A DNA stretch of 26,662 bases from an uncultured Prevotella sp. (GCA_937874345.1 CALNBT010000132.1:1-26662), one strand, 5' to 3'; counted from the first letter of the stretch, positions 16,033 to 24,959 are shown. Notes: a model not told the origin generated them from the letters alone. Translations and numbers: made by a program.

Positions 16033-16069
16033 AAACACTTTACCCTCATTTTAAAAGAGTAAAGTGTTT
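16033..16069 (-). terminator. Rho-independent terminator of the fumarase operon
   Basis: AAACACTTTAC (16033-16043) and GTAAAGTGTTT (16059-16069) form a perfect 11-bp stem. Read on the minus strand it is followed by a T-rich run (TTTTCTTTTG). It lies about 118 nt past the fumarase stop codon. Confidence 0.85.
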
Positions 16070-16186
16070 ATAGAAATAATTTCTAAATAATAGAGGCTTT
16101 TGATAATGTCTAATATTGTGATCCCTATCCCAACATTGGCTTGCAAAGGAATCATTCAGAAAAAGAAGACATTGAACATTCCCCCA

Positions 16187-17836
16187 CTATTCAGCACAAG
16201 TTGGGGCCCAAGGTTTCAGTTGTTTAAAAAAATCGTTTCCTTTATCATCAACAAGAATGAAAGCAGGAAAATCTACCACATCAATTTTCCAGATAGCTTC
16301 CATTCCCAATTCAGGATATTCAACCAGTTCGATGCTCTTGATAGAATTCATCGATAAGACGGCTGCCGGTCCTCCAATGCTGCCGAGATAGAACCCACCA
16401 TGCTTTTTGCAGGCATCCGTTACAACATCGGTGCGGTTTCCCTTTGCTATCATAACGAGAGATCCGCCGTGATCTTGGAATTCATCAACATAAGGGTCCA
16501 TACGGTTGGCGGTTGTCGGGCCCATACTTCCACAAGGCATTCCTTCGGGTGTCTTGGCCGGACCTGCATAAAGAATTGGATGATTTTTGAAATATGCTGG
16601 AAGGTCTTCTCCTGCATCGAGACGAGCCTTAAGTTTTGCATGGGCAATATCGCGTGCCACAATGATAGTACCATTCAAGCTGACACGTGTAGAGACTGGA
16701 TATTGGCTTAATATCTTGCAAATCTCAGACATGGGTTGATCGAGATCAATCTTAACGGCATTGCCTTCACCTGCCTGACGGAATTCTTCCGGAATCAGTT
16801 CAGATGGATTATCATCCAGTTTTTCTATCCAAATGCCATCCTGATTTATTTTTGCCTTGATATTGCGGTCGGCAGAACAACTCACACCTAAACCAATAGG
16901 ACAAGAAGCACCGTGACGAGGCAAACGGATGACGCGAACATCATGAGCAAGATATTTACCGCCAAACTGTGCACCTAATCCTATTTTCTGAGCCTCGAGC
17001 AACAATTCTTTTTCTAAAGCTACATCACGGAAAGCACGCCCCGTCTCATCGCCTGTAGTTGGCAAGTTGTCATAATAATGAGTTGAAGCCAACTTTACGG
17101 TAAGCATCGTTCTCTCTGCAGAGGTACCGCCAATGACAAAAGCGATATGGTATGGCGGACAGGCAGCAGTTCCCAGTGACTTCATCTTATCCACCAAGAA
17201 GGGGACTAATGTGCCGGGATTCTGGATGATGGCCTTTGTCATTTGATACAGATAACTCTTGTTGGCAGACCCACCACCCTTTGTCACACAAAGGAACTTG
17301 TATTCCATACCTTCGGTTGCCTCGATATCAATCTGGGCAGGAAGGTTGCAACGGGTATTAACTTCGTCGTACATATTGAGCGGTGCGTTCTGCGAATAAC
17401 GAAGGCTGTCTTGTGTATAGGTGTTGTAAACGCCGTGAGATAGGGCTTTTTCATCATCGAAGCCGGTCCATACTTGCTGACCTTTTTCGCCATGAATGAT
17501 CGCGGTACCCGTATCTTGGCAAAGAGGTAGTTTACCTTTGCAAGCCACTTCGGCATTTCTAAGGAAGGAAAGTGCTACATATTTGTCGTTTTCTGATGCT
17601 TCCGGGTCGTTCAGAATTTTAGCCACCTGCTCGTTATGGGAACGGCGAAGGAAAAAGTTTACATCATGAAAAGCTTGTTGCGCCAGTAAAGTTAGAGCCT
17701 CGGGCTGTACCTTTAAAACAGGTTTGCCTTCAAATTCACCGACAGATATTCCATCTTTTGTCAGTAGATAGTACTTGGTATCGTCCTCTCCAATCTGGAA
17801 CATAGGAGCATACTTGAAATCTGGTGTAGTTGCCAT
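16187..17836 (-). CDS. Fumarate hydratase, class I (iron-sulfur)
   Basis: Interconverts fumarate and malate in the cytoplasm. In Bacteroidales it works in the reductive branch that leads to succinate and propionate. At 549 residues it has the fused alpha-beta layout of FumA/FumB. Likely ligands of the [4Fe-4S] cluster are Cys106 (LPLCQDTGTA), Cys226 (GTAACPPYH) and Cys320 (GVSCSADRN). Other signatures are TKGGGSANKSYLYQ, FVIGGTSAERT, and the C-terminal-domain motif GMPCGSMGPTTANRMDPY. Class I fumarases lose activity in oxygen, which suits an anaerobe. The gene begins 57 nt after the DUF4954 gene with no promoter-like box between them. Confidence 0.96.
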   Translation of the reverse strand: MATTPDFKYAPMFQIGEDDTKYYLLTKDGISVGEFEGKPVLKVQPEALTLLAQQAFHDVNFFLRRSHNEQVAKILNDPEASENDKYVALSFLRNAEVACKGKLPLCQDTGTAIIHGEKGQQVWTGFDDEKALSHGVYNTYTQDSLRYSQNAPLNMYDEVNTRCNLPAQIDIEATEGMEYKFLCVTKGGGSANKSYLYQMTKAIIQNPGTLVPFLVDKMKSLGTAACPPYHIAFVIGGTSAERTMLTVKLASTHYYDNLPTTGDETGRAFRDVALEKELLLEAQKIGLGAQFGGKYLAHDVRVIRLPRHGASCPIGLGVSCSADRNIKAKINQDGIWIEKLDDNPSELIPEEFRQAGEGNAVKIDLDQPMSEICKILSQYPVSTRVSLNGTIIVARDIAHAKLKARLDAGEDLPAYFKNHPILYAGPAKTPEGMPCGSMGPTTANRMDPYVDEFQDHGGSLVMIAKGNRTDVVTDACKKHGGFYLGSIGGPAAVLSMNSIKSIELVEYPELGMEAIWKIDVVDFPAFILVDDKGNDFFKQLKPWAPTCAE

Positions 17837-17893
17837 ATGAATAATATATAATAAATGATTTGTAAATGTTGTTTCAAAAACTTGTATAGAATA

Positions 17894-19750
17894 TTAATTC
17901 TCAAAGTTTATTTCACGATCCAGCTGATCTATGAAGCTCTCCAGTACATCTGGTTCAACGTCACCCATAAGAAATTCTTTCTCAGCATCCAAACGGATTT
18001 CTGCGATCCACGCTCTTCTAGCATTCACATAGTCTTGGTGAATGTGAGCTGCATTCTCGAGCGTAATATCTTCAAGCCCATAGTAATCTTTAATCAGTTT
18101 ATAGGTCCAAGTCCACAAATATTCCCTATAGTTATCGTTGATTTCCTCAAATCGTTCCAGAACGTCCTGAATCGTTTCCATATTGCCTTTTTTGATATCC
18201 TCAATCAAACGATTTTCTTCCGAAACGGGTAACAATAGTCCAGAAAGGTCATTCCACGCGCCCGTTCCGACATCTGACTTCGGTGGTGCAAGTGTAGGGT
18301 CTGCCTTCAAAACCCTTTTGAGCACAGCACCCATATAGATGCGTATGGCTATGTCATAATATTTTATACCTTTTTCCAGTGAGCTGGCTTTAATGACATA
18401 TTCATGATAATTATAGGTTGACACATCGGTTCCTGAAGCCTCTTGTAAGTTTTCCAAGATTTTCTTTCCTTCCAAGATTTCACCAACAGAGTAGGGGGAT
18501 AGCCAATCAAAATTGACAATGCTCTTCTGCGTATTCTTTGGACGCAAATCACGCTTTGGCCATTTTCTGATATCTCTATAAAGTCCAACCGTCGCAATAT
18601 TTCTACCAGGTGTAAGATACATGATGTCGCCATAAGCTGTAAGATATGAAAAAGGTAGCTTACGCGTGTCGGGATGATACATCAGTTTGCCAAAGCAAAC
18701 AGAGAATGTACCGATGTTGGCGGGCATTAATAAATAAGCTCCACTTGCCGTTTTACATCCTCGTTGTAAGGTGCCATAATGCATTGGCCCCATTTTATAA
18801 GCATGGTTGCTAAAGTTGGTTGCAGATCCTGCATTGTAAAACGAAAACATTCCACCTATCAATAAACTGCTTTTGTGATGGCTTGACGTAAATGGACCAC
18901 AGAAAGCTGCACATGCTTCTCCGTTTGCCATAAAGCTGTTAGCGAAGAAAACACTTGCCGAAGCAGTAAATCCGTTACTGATCTGACAAGCTTCTCCGAC
19001 GAAGCAATCTTGCATTTTTACGCTGTTGATGATGGATGTGCCGTTGGATATGATGGAATTTTCACAGATTACACCTGTCCCGATATATACGCTTGCATCC
19101 TTAGAGCTTAAAAGTGTACAGTCGCTCAACCTTGATGCTCCATAGATTTCACAGTCGTCAAATACAATTGTATTCGTTAAATCTTTTGTATTTACAATTT
19201 TGACATTGTTTCCGATCCATGCATGCTCGGGTTGGTGGAGTTTGATATCTTCCTTGATTAATCTCCCGACAGTTTCTTTGAGGGTTTTGTCTTCAAAATG
19301 GTTGACCATGAAAGCTGCAAACTGGCTGTTTAAATCTCTGAACAAAACCAGGTTGCCCTCACCAATTTCATTGAGAACAGATATCAGATTACCTTCACCA
19401 TAGGTAGCTCCTTCGGTGGTTTCCATTATGCTAAGATTGGAAATGTGGCAACCGTCGCCAATGGAATAATTATTGATATAGCTTCCAATATTTTCAATCA
19501 GGCTGTTATTGCCAACAGTAACGTTTCGCAATGTCGCATTATTGATGCCGGAATGTTTGAAAAAACCTTTACTTACTTCCAGCTTATCGTTGAAAGCTCC
19601 CAAAAAGATATTTCCATAAAACATTACTCGATGGAGATAATTGGGTTTAAAACCCTCTGACACTTTGACTGTATTCCAATCCTCTGCCCAACAACTACGT
19701 TCCTCAAGGATCGCAATCTCTTCTTCTGTCAGATTTCTATATTCTTTCAT
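17894..19750 (-). CDS. DUF4954-like protein with a left-handed beta-helix
   Basis: This 618-residue protein matches what I recall of the Bacteroidetes family DUF4954. Residues about 70-330 contain many short imperfect hexapeptide steps (for example NNATLRNVTVGNNSLIENIGS and SDCTLLSSKDASVYIGTGVI), typical of the left-handed beta-helix in sugar-nucleotide and acyl transferases. Motifs such as FCGPFTSSHHKSSLLIGGMFSF and YKMGPMHYGTLQRG follow. The last 200 residues are helical and charged. No signal peptide is present, so it is cytoplasmic. An acyl- or nucleotidyl-transfer activity is possible but unproven. It starts 2 nt after hflX and precedes fumarase, so it is probably co-transcribed with both. 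Confidence 0.8.
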   Translation of the reverse strand: MKEYRNLTEEEIAILEERSCWAEDWNTVKVSEGFKPNYLHRVMFYGNIFLGAFNDKLEVSKGFFKHSGINNATLRNVTVGNNSLIENIGSYINNYSIGDGCHISNLSIMETTEGATYGEGNLISVLNEIGEGNLVLFRDLNSQFAAFMVNHFEDKTLKETVGRLIKEDIKLHQPEHAWIGNNVKIVNTKDLTNTIVFDDCEIYGASRLSDCTLLSSKDASVYIGTGVICENSIISNGTSIINSVKMQDCFVGEACQISNGFTASASVFFANSFMANGEACAAFCGPFTSSHHKSSLLIGGMFSFYNAGSATNFSNHAYKMGPMHYGTLQRGCKTASGAYLLMPANIGTFSVCFGKLMYHPDTRKLPFSYLTAYGDIMYLTPGRNIATVGLYRDIRKWPKRDLRPKNTQKSIVNFDWLSPYSVGEILEGKKILENLQEASGTDVSTYNYHEYVIKASSLEKGIKYYDIAIRIYMGAVLKRVLKADPTLAPPKSDVGTGAWNDLSGLLLPVSEENRLIEDIKKGNMETIQDVLERFEEINDNYREYLWTWTYKLIKDYYGLEDITLENAAHIHQDYVNARRAWIAEIRLDAEKEFLMGDVEPDVLESFIDQLDREINFEN

Positions 19751-19752
19751 AC

Positions 19753-20997
19753 TTAATCTGTTGGATATAAAAAATCGTTATAGGGATATTTTTGTACATG
19801 AAGTTTGCGTACGGTCTTATACAACACGTCTTTAAGTTCTTCAATATTCTGTTTTTCACGAGCTGAGATAAATATACATTTATCATTGAGCTTAGCCATC
19901 CATGTACTTTTCAACTCATCCAACGTGACATTTTCTGGTGTCGAGGGTGTCAAGTCATCGGGGTCTTTTGTGACCCATCGATAATTGTCAATCTTGTTAA
20001 AAACGATAATAGTCGGCTTGTCGGAACTTTCAAGTTCTTTTAATGTTTTATCAACAACTTTGATCTGTTCTTCAAAATCAGGATGCGATATGTCAACGAT
20101 ATGCAAGAGTAAGTCTGCTTCTCGAACCTCATCGAGAGTAGATTTGAATGAATCAATCAAGTCTGTTGGCAGCTTTCTGATAAACCCTACAGTATCAGCG
20201 ATTAAGAAAGGCAGATTTTCAATGACAACTTTGCGAACAGTGGTGTCAAGTGTAGCAAAAAGTTTGTTTTCTGCGAAGACATCACTCTTTGATAAAAGAT
20301 TCATCAAAGTTGATTTTCCAACGTTGGTATAGCCTACCAAAGCAACGCGAATCATTCGCCCACGGTTCTTTCTTTGCGTATTTTTTTGTTTGTCAATTTC
20401 TGCAAGTCTTTCCTTTAATAACGATATTCGTTGTAGAATAATACGCCTATCCATCTCTAGCTGAGTTTCACCTGGTCCGCGAAGACCTACCGATCCCTTT
20501 CCACCGCCAGCACCAGATCCACCGCCTTGGCGCTCTAAGTGAGTCCACAAACGTTGAAGCCTAGGGAGCAAATATCGATATTGGGCCAATTCTACTTGTG
20601 TCTTTGCACTGGCAGTTTGAGCTCGCATGGCAAAAATATCTAAGATTAGTGATGTCCGATCTAATATCTTTACCTGTAATTCTTTCTCAATATTGCGAAT
20701 TTGCTTGGCAGACAACTCGTCATCAAAAATAACCATACCGACAGGTCTGTCATTTTCTTCCTCCTGTTGAATATATTGCTTAATCTCTTCCAATTTACCT
20801 TTACCAACATACGTGACCGAATGAGGTTCGGCTAGTTTTTGGGTAAATCGGTTAACAGTTGTTACACCTGCCGTGTCGGCTAAAAACTCTAATTCATCGA
20901 GGTATTCTATCGTTTTTGCCTCATTCTGGTTGTGAGTCATCAACCCGACAAGAACAGCGGTTTCCGTTTTTGCTTCGGATAATACAAATTCTTTCAT
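19753..20997 (-). CDS. hflX: GTPase HflX
   Basis: This 414-residue ribosome-associated GTPase splits stalled or hibernating ribosomes under stress in the species studied. The N-terminal HflX domain (about 1-180) includes VTYVGKGKLEEI, FDDELSAKQIRNIE and the glycine-rich loop QGGGSGAGGGKGSVGLRGPGE (described by its key glycines at 157-171). The G domain has GYTNVGKST at 222-230 (P-loop), DTVGF at 268-272 and NKID at 334-337. All GTPase residues are intact. It is the first gene of the minus-strand unit, and a TAnnTTTG box is present upstream at 21018-21025. Confidence 0.96.
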   Translation of the reverse strand: MKEFVLSEAKTETAVLVGLMTHNQNEAKTIEYLDELEFLADTAGVTTVNRFTQKLAEPHSVTYVGKGKLEEIKQYIQQEEENDRPVGMVIFDDELSAKQIRNIEKELQVKILDRTSLILDIFAMRAQTASAKTQVELAQYRYLLPRLQRLWTHLERQGGGSGAGGGKGSVGLRGPGETQLEMDRRIILQRISLLKERLAEIDKQKNTQRKNRGRMIRVALVGYTNVGKSTLMNLLSKSDVFAENKLFATLDTTVRKVVIENLPFLIADTVGFIRKLPTDLIDSFKSTLDEVREADLLLHIVDISHPDFEEQIKVVDKTLKELESSDKPTIIVFNKIDNYRWVTKDPDDLTPSTPENVTLDELKSTWMAKLNDKCIFISAREKQNIEELKDVLYKTVRKLHVQKYPYNDFLYPTD

Positions 20998-21017
20998 TCA
21001 GTACATATTGTAGCATG

Positions 21018-21025
21018 CAAACTTA
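21018..21025 (-). promoter_or_regulatory. Putative hflX -7 promoter box
   Basis: On the minus strand this is TAAGTTTG, matching TAnnTTTG, about 20 nt before the hflX ATG. A TGTTT about 19 bp upstream is a possible -33 element. Confidence 0.55.
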
Positions 21026-21262
21026 CATATTATTCTTGACTTTTAAACATGATATATGAAGAAATATCATTTTTTAAACGTTTATTATTGATGGCATAAT
21101 CTTTTTTTACGGGAATGAAAAATTGATACGATAATCGTCAAGTTTTCTTTATCATCAAACATTTTCGGCGTTAAAGTTTCTTTTAGATCTGCACATTTCA
21201 TTGTATGTGTGCATAATATGTGTTTTTTTTAGCTATATTATGTCAAATATTAATCGAAAAAC

Positions 21263-21293
21263 TTGACATTTAAAAAAAATATACATATATTTG
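21263..21293 (+). promoter_or_regulatory. Bacteroides-type promoter for the AraC-type regulator
   Basis: TTG at 21263-21265, a 20-bp spacer and TATATTTG at 21286-21293 form a full promoter of the TTG-N20-TAnnTTTG type. The ATG follows at 21331. The ribosome binding site AGAGAGGG at 21317-21324 is unusually good for this phylum and supports that start. Confidence 0.8.
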
Positions 21294-21330
21294 CGAAAAG
21301 TATTTGTAATTATTTTAGAGAGGGTTGAGT

Positions 21331-21786
21331 ATGGCAAAGTATAATATTATAGAAAACAAGGAGAAAGAGGCAGCCTATCGCTCGCTTGTAAGTCCACATT
21401 TAATGGATGAGTTAAAAGAAAAAATACTGAATATCATCCTCATTCAAAAGAAATATAAAGATAAGAATTATTCAGCAAAGAAACTAGCAGATGAGCTTGA
21501 TACCAATACTCGCTACATTTCAGCGGTAGTTAATGTAAGATTTCATATGAATTATACTTCTTTTGTCAATAAATATCGAATAGAAGAGGCTATGACATTA
21601 TTGACGGATAAGAGGTATCAAGACTTGAACATGGAAGAAATTTCAGACATGGTAGGCTTCTCAAACAGGCAATCTTTCTATGCGTCGTTTTATAAGCTCA
21701 ATGGTATCACTCCTCGTGAATATCGAGCAAAACATTTGGCATTGCATTCCACTGATTCAGCTTTGATGAAGAAAAAGAAGCAGTGA
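21331..21786 (+). CDS. AraC-type transcriptional regulator, HTH domain only
   Basis: This is 151 residues from ATG 21331. The frame extends two codons to a TTG at 21325, but the AGAGAGGG ribosome binding site is correctly spaced for the ATG. The C-terminal two-thirds is an AraC/XylS double helix-turn-helix. KNYSAKKLADELDTNTRYISAVVN forms the first HTH, and LNMEEISDMVGFSNRQSFYASFYKLNGITPREYR is the second, with the family signature. Only about 40 helical residues precede it, with no cupin or receiver domain, so any signal must come through that short segment or a partner. Targets are unknown. The peptidase gene 41 nt downstream is the obvious candidate. Confidence 0.88.
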   Translation: MAKYNIIENKEKEAAYRSLVSPHLMDELKEKILNIILIQKKYKDKNYSAKKLADELDTNTRYISAVVNVRFHMNYTSFVNKYRIEEAMTLLTDKRYQDLNMEEISDMVGFSNRQSFYASFYKLNGITPREYRAKHLALHSTDSALMKKKKQ

Positions 21787-21827
21787 TTGTCATCAAGTAT
21801 TATGAATTCGCAGGATACATTAGGTAA

Positions 21828-23801
21828 ATGAACGATGATTTTAATTATTCAGACGAGAGATTTGCAGATATACAAATGCTAAGATATCGTTTGAGAGGAT
21901 TTGATGAGCTTTCGCTTCAACAAAAGAAATATGTTTACTATTTGTCTAAAGCGACATTAGCGGGTAGGAATATCACGACAGATCAGTTTGGTAAGTATAA
22001 CCTAAAGGTTAGAAAGGTATTTGAAGTTCTTTATGAACATTATTCTGGTGACCGAAACGATGAGAACTTTATCCAATTAGAACTCTATCTAAAGAGGATT
22101 TGGTTCTCTAATGGAATCCATCATCATTATGGTAGCACCAAATTTATTCCGGGCTTTTCCGAAGATTTCTTCAAAAAAGCCCTTTTTGATGTTGATACCA
22201 ACCTCTTACCTTTGAATGAAAACCAAACAAAAGAGGATTTGATGGATGAACTATTAAAAGTAATCTTTGATTCTCAATTTCTAGCAAAGCGCGTCAATAA
22301 AGCAGAAGACGAAGATTTGATTCAAACGTCAGCATGTAATTTTTATGAAGGTGTTACTCAGATTGAAGTTGAAGATTTTTATAATAACTTAAAGAAGTCT
22401 CTTGGTGAAGAGCCTGTTTCAATCGGTTTAAACACAAAGCTCGTAAAGGAAAATAATCAGCTCAAGGAGGTAAAATGGATTGCTTCTGGACTTTATGGAA
22501 AATATATTCAGAAGATTATTTATTGGTTAGAACTGGCTAAAGGCGAAGCTGAGAACAGCCAGCAAAAATATATCTTAGATTTGCTCATTGAATATTATAG
22601 AACTGGAGACTTGAAAGTCTTTGATAAATATTCAATTGAATGGTTGAAAGAGCAGGAAGGAAAGATTGATTTTATCAATGGATTTGTCGAAGTCTATGGT
22701 GATCCTCTTGGTCTGAAAGGCTCTTGGGAAGGGCTTGTCGAATACAAGGACGATGATGCAACCAAGCGTACTCAGACCATTAGCAGTCATGCGCAATGGT
22801 TTGAAGATCATTCTCCTGTAGATCAAAGATTTAAGAAAAGTCGAGTAATTGGGGTTTCTGCTCATGCAGTGTGCGCTGCCATGCTTGGAGGTGATGAATA
22901 TCCTGCTTCTGCTATTGGGATTAATTTGCCGAATTCAGAGTGGATTAGGGCTCGATATGGTTCAAAAAGCGTTACGATAGGCAACTTAACAGAGGCATAT
23001 CGAGTGGCTGCCCAGGACAATGGATTTCTTGAAGAATTTGTGATTGATGGCGAAACCCTGCAAATCGTAAAGAAATACAGCGATATATGCGACGATTTGC
23101 ATACAAGTCTACATGAATGCGTTGGACATGGTAGTGGTCAATTACTACCTGGTGTAGATTCAGATTCGCTTAAAGCTTATGGTGATACCATCGAGGAGGC
23201 CCGTGCTGACTTATTTGGTTTATACTATATCGCCGATAATAAAATGGTTGAACTGGGTTTGGTTCCTGATCATGTTGCATATCAAGCGGAATACTATTCT
23301 TATTTAATGAATGGCTTATTGACCCAAATGGCCAGAATACAACTTGGGCACCAAATAGAAGAAGCTCATATGCGCAACAGAGCTTTGATTGCTAGATGGG
23401 TTCTCGATCATTCAGATAGTTCTGTAGAAATTATTGAAAGAAATAGCATAAATGATTGTAATATTTATCATTATGTTAAGATCAACAATTATCATCATGT
23501 ACGGTTGCTGTTTGGAAAGCTTCTAGAGGAGATACAAAGGATAAAGAGTGAAGGAGATTATGAAGCAGCCAAATATTTGGTTGAAACGTATGGAGTAAAG
23601 CTTGATTCTACAATTCATAAAGAAATTCTAAATCGGTATAATCGTTTGAACATTGCTCCTTTTAAAGGATTTATTAATCCATGGATGAAACCTGTTTATG
23701 ATCAAGAAAACAATTTAATTGATATCAAACTCGACTATACAGAAACCTATGCTCATCAAATGATGAGATACTCTAAAGATAGTGAATTAGATGAACAATG
23801 A
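21828..23801 (+). CDS. Dipeptidyl-peptidase III (peptidase M49)
   Basis: This 657-residue zinc peptidase removes dipeptides from the N-terminus of short peptides. The M49 hallmark with its spaced histidines is HECVGH at 429-434, which is HExxGH and is seen in many bacterial members in place of the eukaryotic HExxxGH. The second motif EEARAD at 456-461 supplies the third zinc ligand. The N-terminal half forms the usual helical lobe. I see no signal peptide, so it should be cytoplasmic and act on intracellular peptides. It follows the AraC-type gene by 41 nt and overlaps the next gene by 11 nt. Confidence 0.93.
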   Translation: MNDDFNYSDERFADIQMLRYRLRGFDELSLQQKKYVYYLSKATLAGRNITTDQFGKYNLKVRKVFEVLYEHYSGDRNDENFIQLELYLKRIWFSNGIHHHYGSTKFIPGFSEDFFKKALFDVDTNLLPLNENQTKEDLMDELLKVIFDSQFLAKRVNKAEDEDLIQTSACNFYEGVTQIEVEDFYNNLKKSLGEEPVSIGLNTKLVKENNQLKEVKWIASGLYGKYIQKIIYWLELAKGEAENSQQKYILDLLIEYYRTGDLKVFDKYSIEWLKEQEGKIDFINGFVEVYGDPLGLKGSWEGLVEYKDDDATKRTQTISSHAQWFEDHSPVDQRFKKSRVIGVSAHAVCAAMLGGDEYPASAIGINLPNSEWIRARYGSKSVTIGNLTEAYRVAAQDNGFLEEFVIDGETLQIVKKYSDICDDLHTSLHECVGHGSGQLLPGVDSDSLKAYGDTIEEARADLFGLYYIADNKMVELGLVPDHVAYQAEYYSYLMNGLLTQMARIQLGHQIEEAHMRNRALIARWVLDHSDSSVEIIERNSINDCNIYHYVKINNYHHVRLLFGKLLEEIQRIKSEGDYEAAKYLVETYGVKLDSTIHKEILNRYNRLNIAPFKGFINPWMKPVYDQENNLIDIKLDYTETYAHQMMRYSKDSELDEQ

Positions 23802-24402
23802 TATTGAAGAATTAGTAAAGTCCATCAAGCGTTCTTTTCGCATGCATATGAACGGTGTCACGTCACAATCTATACGCGAAAAAAATACAAATTATAAAAT
23901 CAATTGGGGAATCTCTAACCTTGAATTGAAAGAGATGGCAAAAGATTATGGCAAGAATCAACAGTTGGCATTACAATTGTGGAATGAAGATATTCGTGAA
24001 TGTAAAATATTGGCTACGCTAATTATGCCTTCAAATGAAATGACTCCTGAAATTGCCGACGAGTGGGTTGGTCAGATTGAAACGCAAGATCTGGCAGAAT
24101 TTGCTGCCTTTAATTTGTTTCAACATATCAAAGATGTACAGTTTCTAACATTCAAATGGATCGCTTCAGAAAGGATTATTTCTCAGCTGATAGGATATCA
24201 AACTTTATCTCGATTATTTTTAAACGGATTTTTACCAAACGAAATTAACTCGAATCAATATCTAATTCTTGTTTCGAAAGCTTTGGTTGATGAGAATATT
24301 GGACTTAAACATGCTGCGATGAATAGTGTTGTTCGTTTTTCAGAATTAGGTCAAGCTTATCAAAAAGCAGCAAACGAACGACTGCAAACGAATTTTTATT
24401 AA
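23791..24402 (+). CDS. AlkD-like HEAT-repeat protein (DNA alkylation repair family)
   Basis: This is 203 residues of paired helices, the HEAT-like architecture of AlkD DNA glycosylases. ELKEMAKDYGKNQQLALQLW followed by RECKILATLI is the conserved N-terminal section of this family. Where AlkD has a Trp-and-Asp pair (WxxxD) that contacts the lesion, the equivalent stretch here by eye is QDLAE (Gln99, Glu103). If that alignment is right, the canonical base-excision residues are changed. It may belong to a divergent subgroup with different or no glycosylase activity. The start overlaps the end of the DPP III gene by 11 nt, which suggests coupled translation. Confidence 0.75.
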   Translation: MNNDIEELVKSIKRSFRMHMNGVTSQSIREKNTNYKINWGISNLELKEMAKDYGKNQQLALQLWNEDIRECKILATLIMPSNEMTPEIADEWVGQIETQDLAEFAAFNLFQHIKDVQFLTFKWIASERIISQLIGYQTLSRLFLNGFLPNEINSNQYLILVSKALVDENIGLKHAAMNSVVRFSELGQAYQKAANERLQTNFY

Positions 24403-24443
24403 TTTTAATCTGGGTGTGTTTATCTTATATAATCAAAATGTTG

Positions 24444-24451
24444 TAACTTTG
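24444..24451 (+). promoter_or_regulatory. Putative -7 promoter box for the Fur-family gene
   Basis: TAACTTTG matches TAnnTTTG and lies 19 nt before the ATG at 24471. No convincing -33 element is seen at 19-21 bp. The leader would be short. Confidence 0.5.
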
Positions 24452-24470
24452 TGGAGTTATATGCTCCAAA

Positions 24471-24959
24471 ATGAATAAAGATATTCGAAATGTCGTAAAG
24501 CAACTCTTGGACGATTATCTTGAGACAAACAAACTTCGCAAGACACCAGAGAGGTATGCTATCCTTGAAGCTGTTTACAGTTTGGAAGGGCATTTTTCCA
24601 TAGAAGATATCGATGAATACTTATCAAAAAACAATTTTAGGGTAAGTAGAGCCACTTTATACAATAACATGCGATTATTTATGAAACTACGGTTTGTAGT
24701 TTGCCATCGCTTGCAAAGTGGAACTAAATACGAATCAAGTTATGACAATAATCATTGCCATCAGATTTGTACAGTTTGTGGTAAAGTAACAGAAATGAAT
24801 TTACCCGATGTTATGGATGTGATCAACAAAACAAAGCTCAAAAGGTTTCGGAAAGACAGTTTTGCATTATATATTTACGGCATGTGCAGTACATGTCAGA
24901 CAAGATTGTCTAAGCGTAAAAAGACGAAAATAAATTCAAAAGATATAAAAACAGAATGA
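24471..24959 (+). CDS. Fur-family metal- or peroxide-responsive repressor
   Basis: This 162-residue regulator has an N-terminal winged helix (about 15-80, with TPERYAILEAVYSLEGHFSIEDI and RVSRATLYNNMRLF) and a C-terminal dimerisation/metal domain. A structural zinc site is shown by Cys100-x2-Cys103 and Cys139-x2-Cys142, and histidines at 95 and 97 sit beside it. Whether it answers to iron (Fur), peroxide (PerR) or zinc (Zur) cannot be decided from these motifs. Its last codons overlap the purA start in an ATGA arrangement, so it is translated together with purA. Confidence 0.93.
   Translation: MNKDIRNVVKQLLDDYLETNKLRKTPERYAILEAVYSLEGHFSIEDIDEYLSKNNFRVSRATLYNNMRLFMKLRFVVCHRLQSGTKYESSYDNNHCHQICTVCGKVTEMNLPDVMDVINKTKLKRFRKDSFALYIYGMCSTCQTRLSKRKKTKINSKDIKTE

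Larger units (their letters stand above)
20998..21330. other. Divergent intergenic region hflX / AraC-type regulator
   Basis: This 333-bp region separates divergent genes. It carries a promoter for each side (21018-21025 minus, 21263-21293 plus). It also holds an 11-bp palindrome ACGATAATCGT (21128-21138) and an inverted repeat TGCACA...TGTGCA (21190-21195 / 21208-21213), which could be regulator sites. I see no ORF or structured RNA that I can name. Confidence 0.45.

Noticed and set aside
16100..16357. 85-residue plus-strand reading frame near the fumarase 3' end
   Set aside because: Two-thirds of it is antisense to fumarase. The rest shows no signal peptide or motif.
21325..21330. TTG start two codons upstream for the AraC-type regulator
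   Set aside because: The AGAGAGGG site at 21317-21324 is spaced for the ATG at 21331 and would directly abut the TTG.
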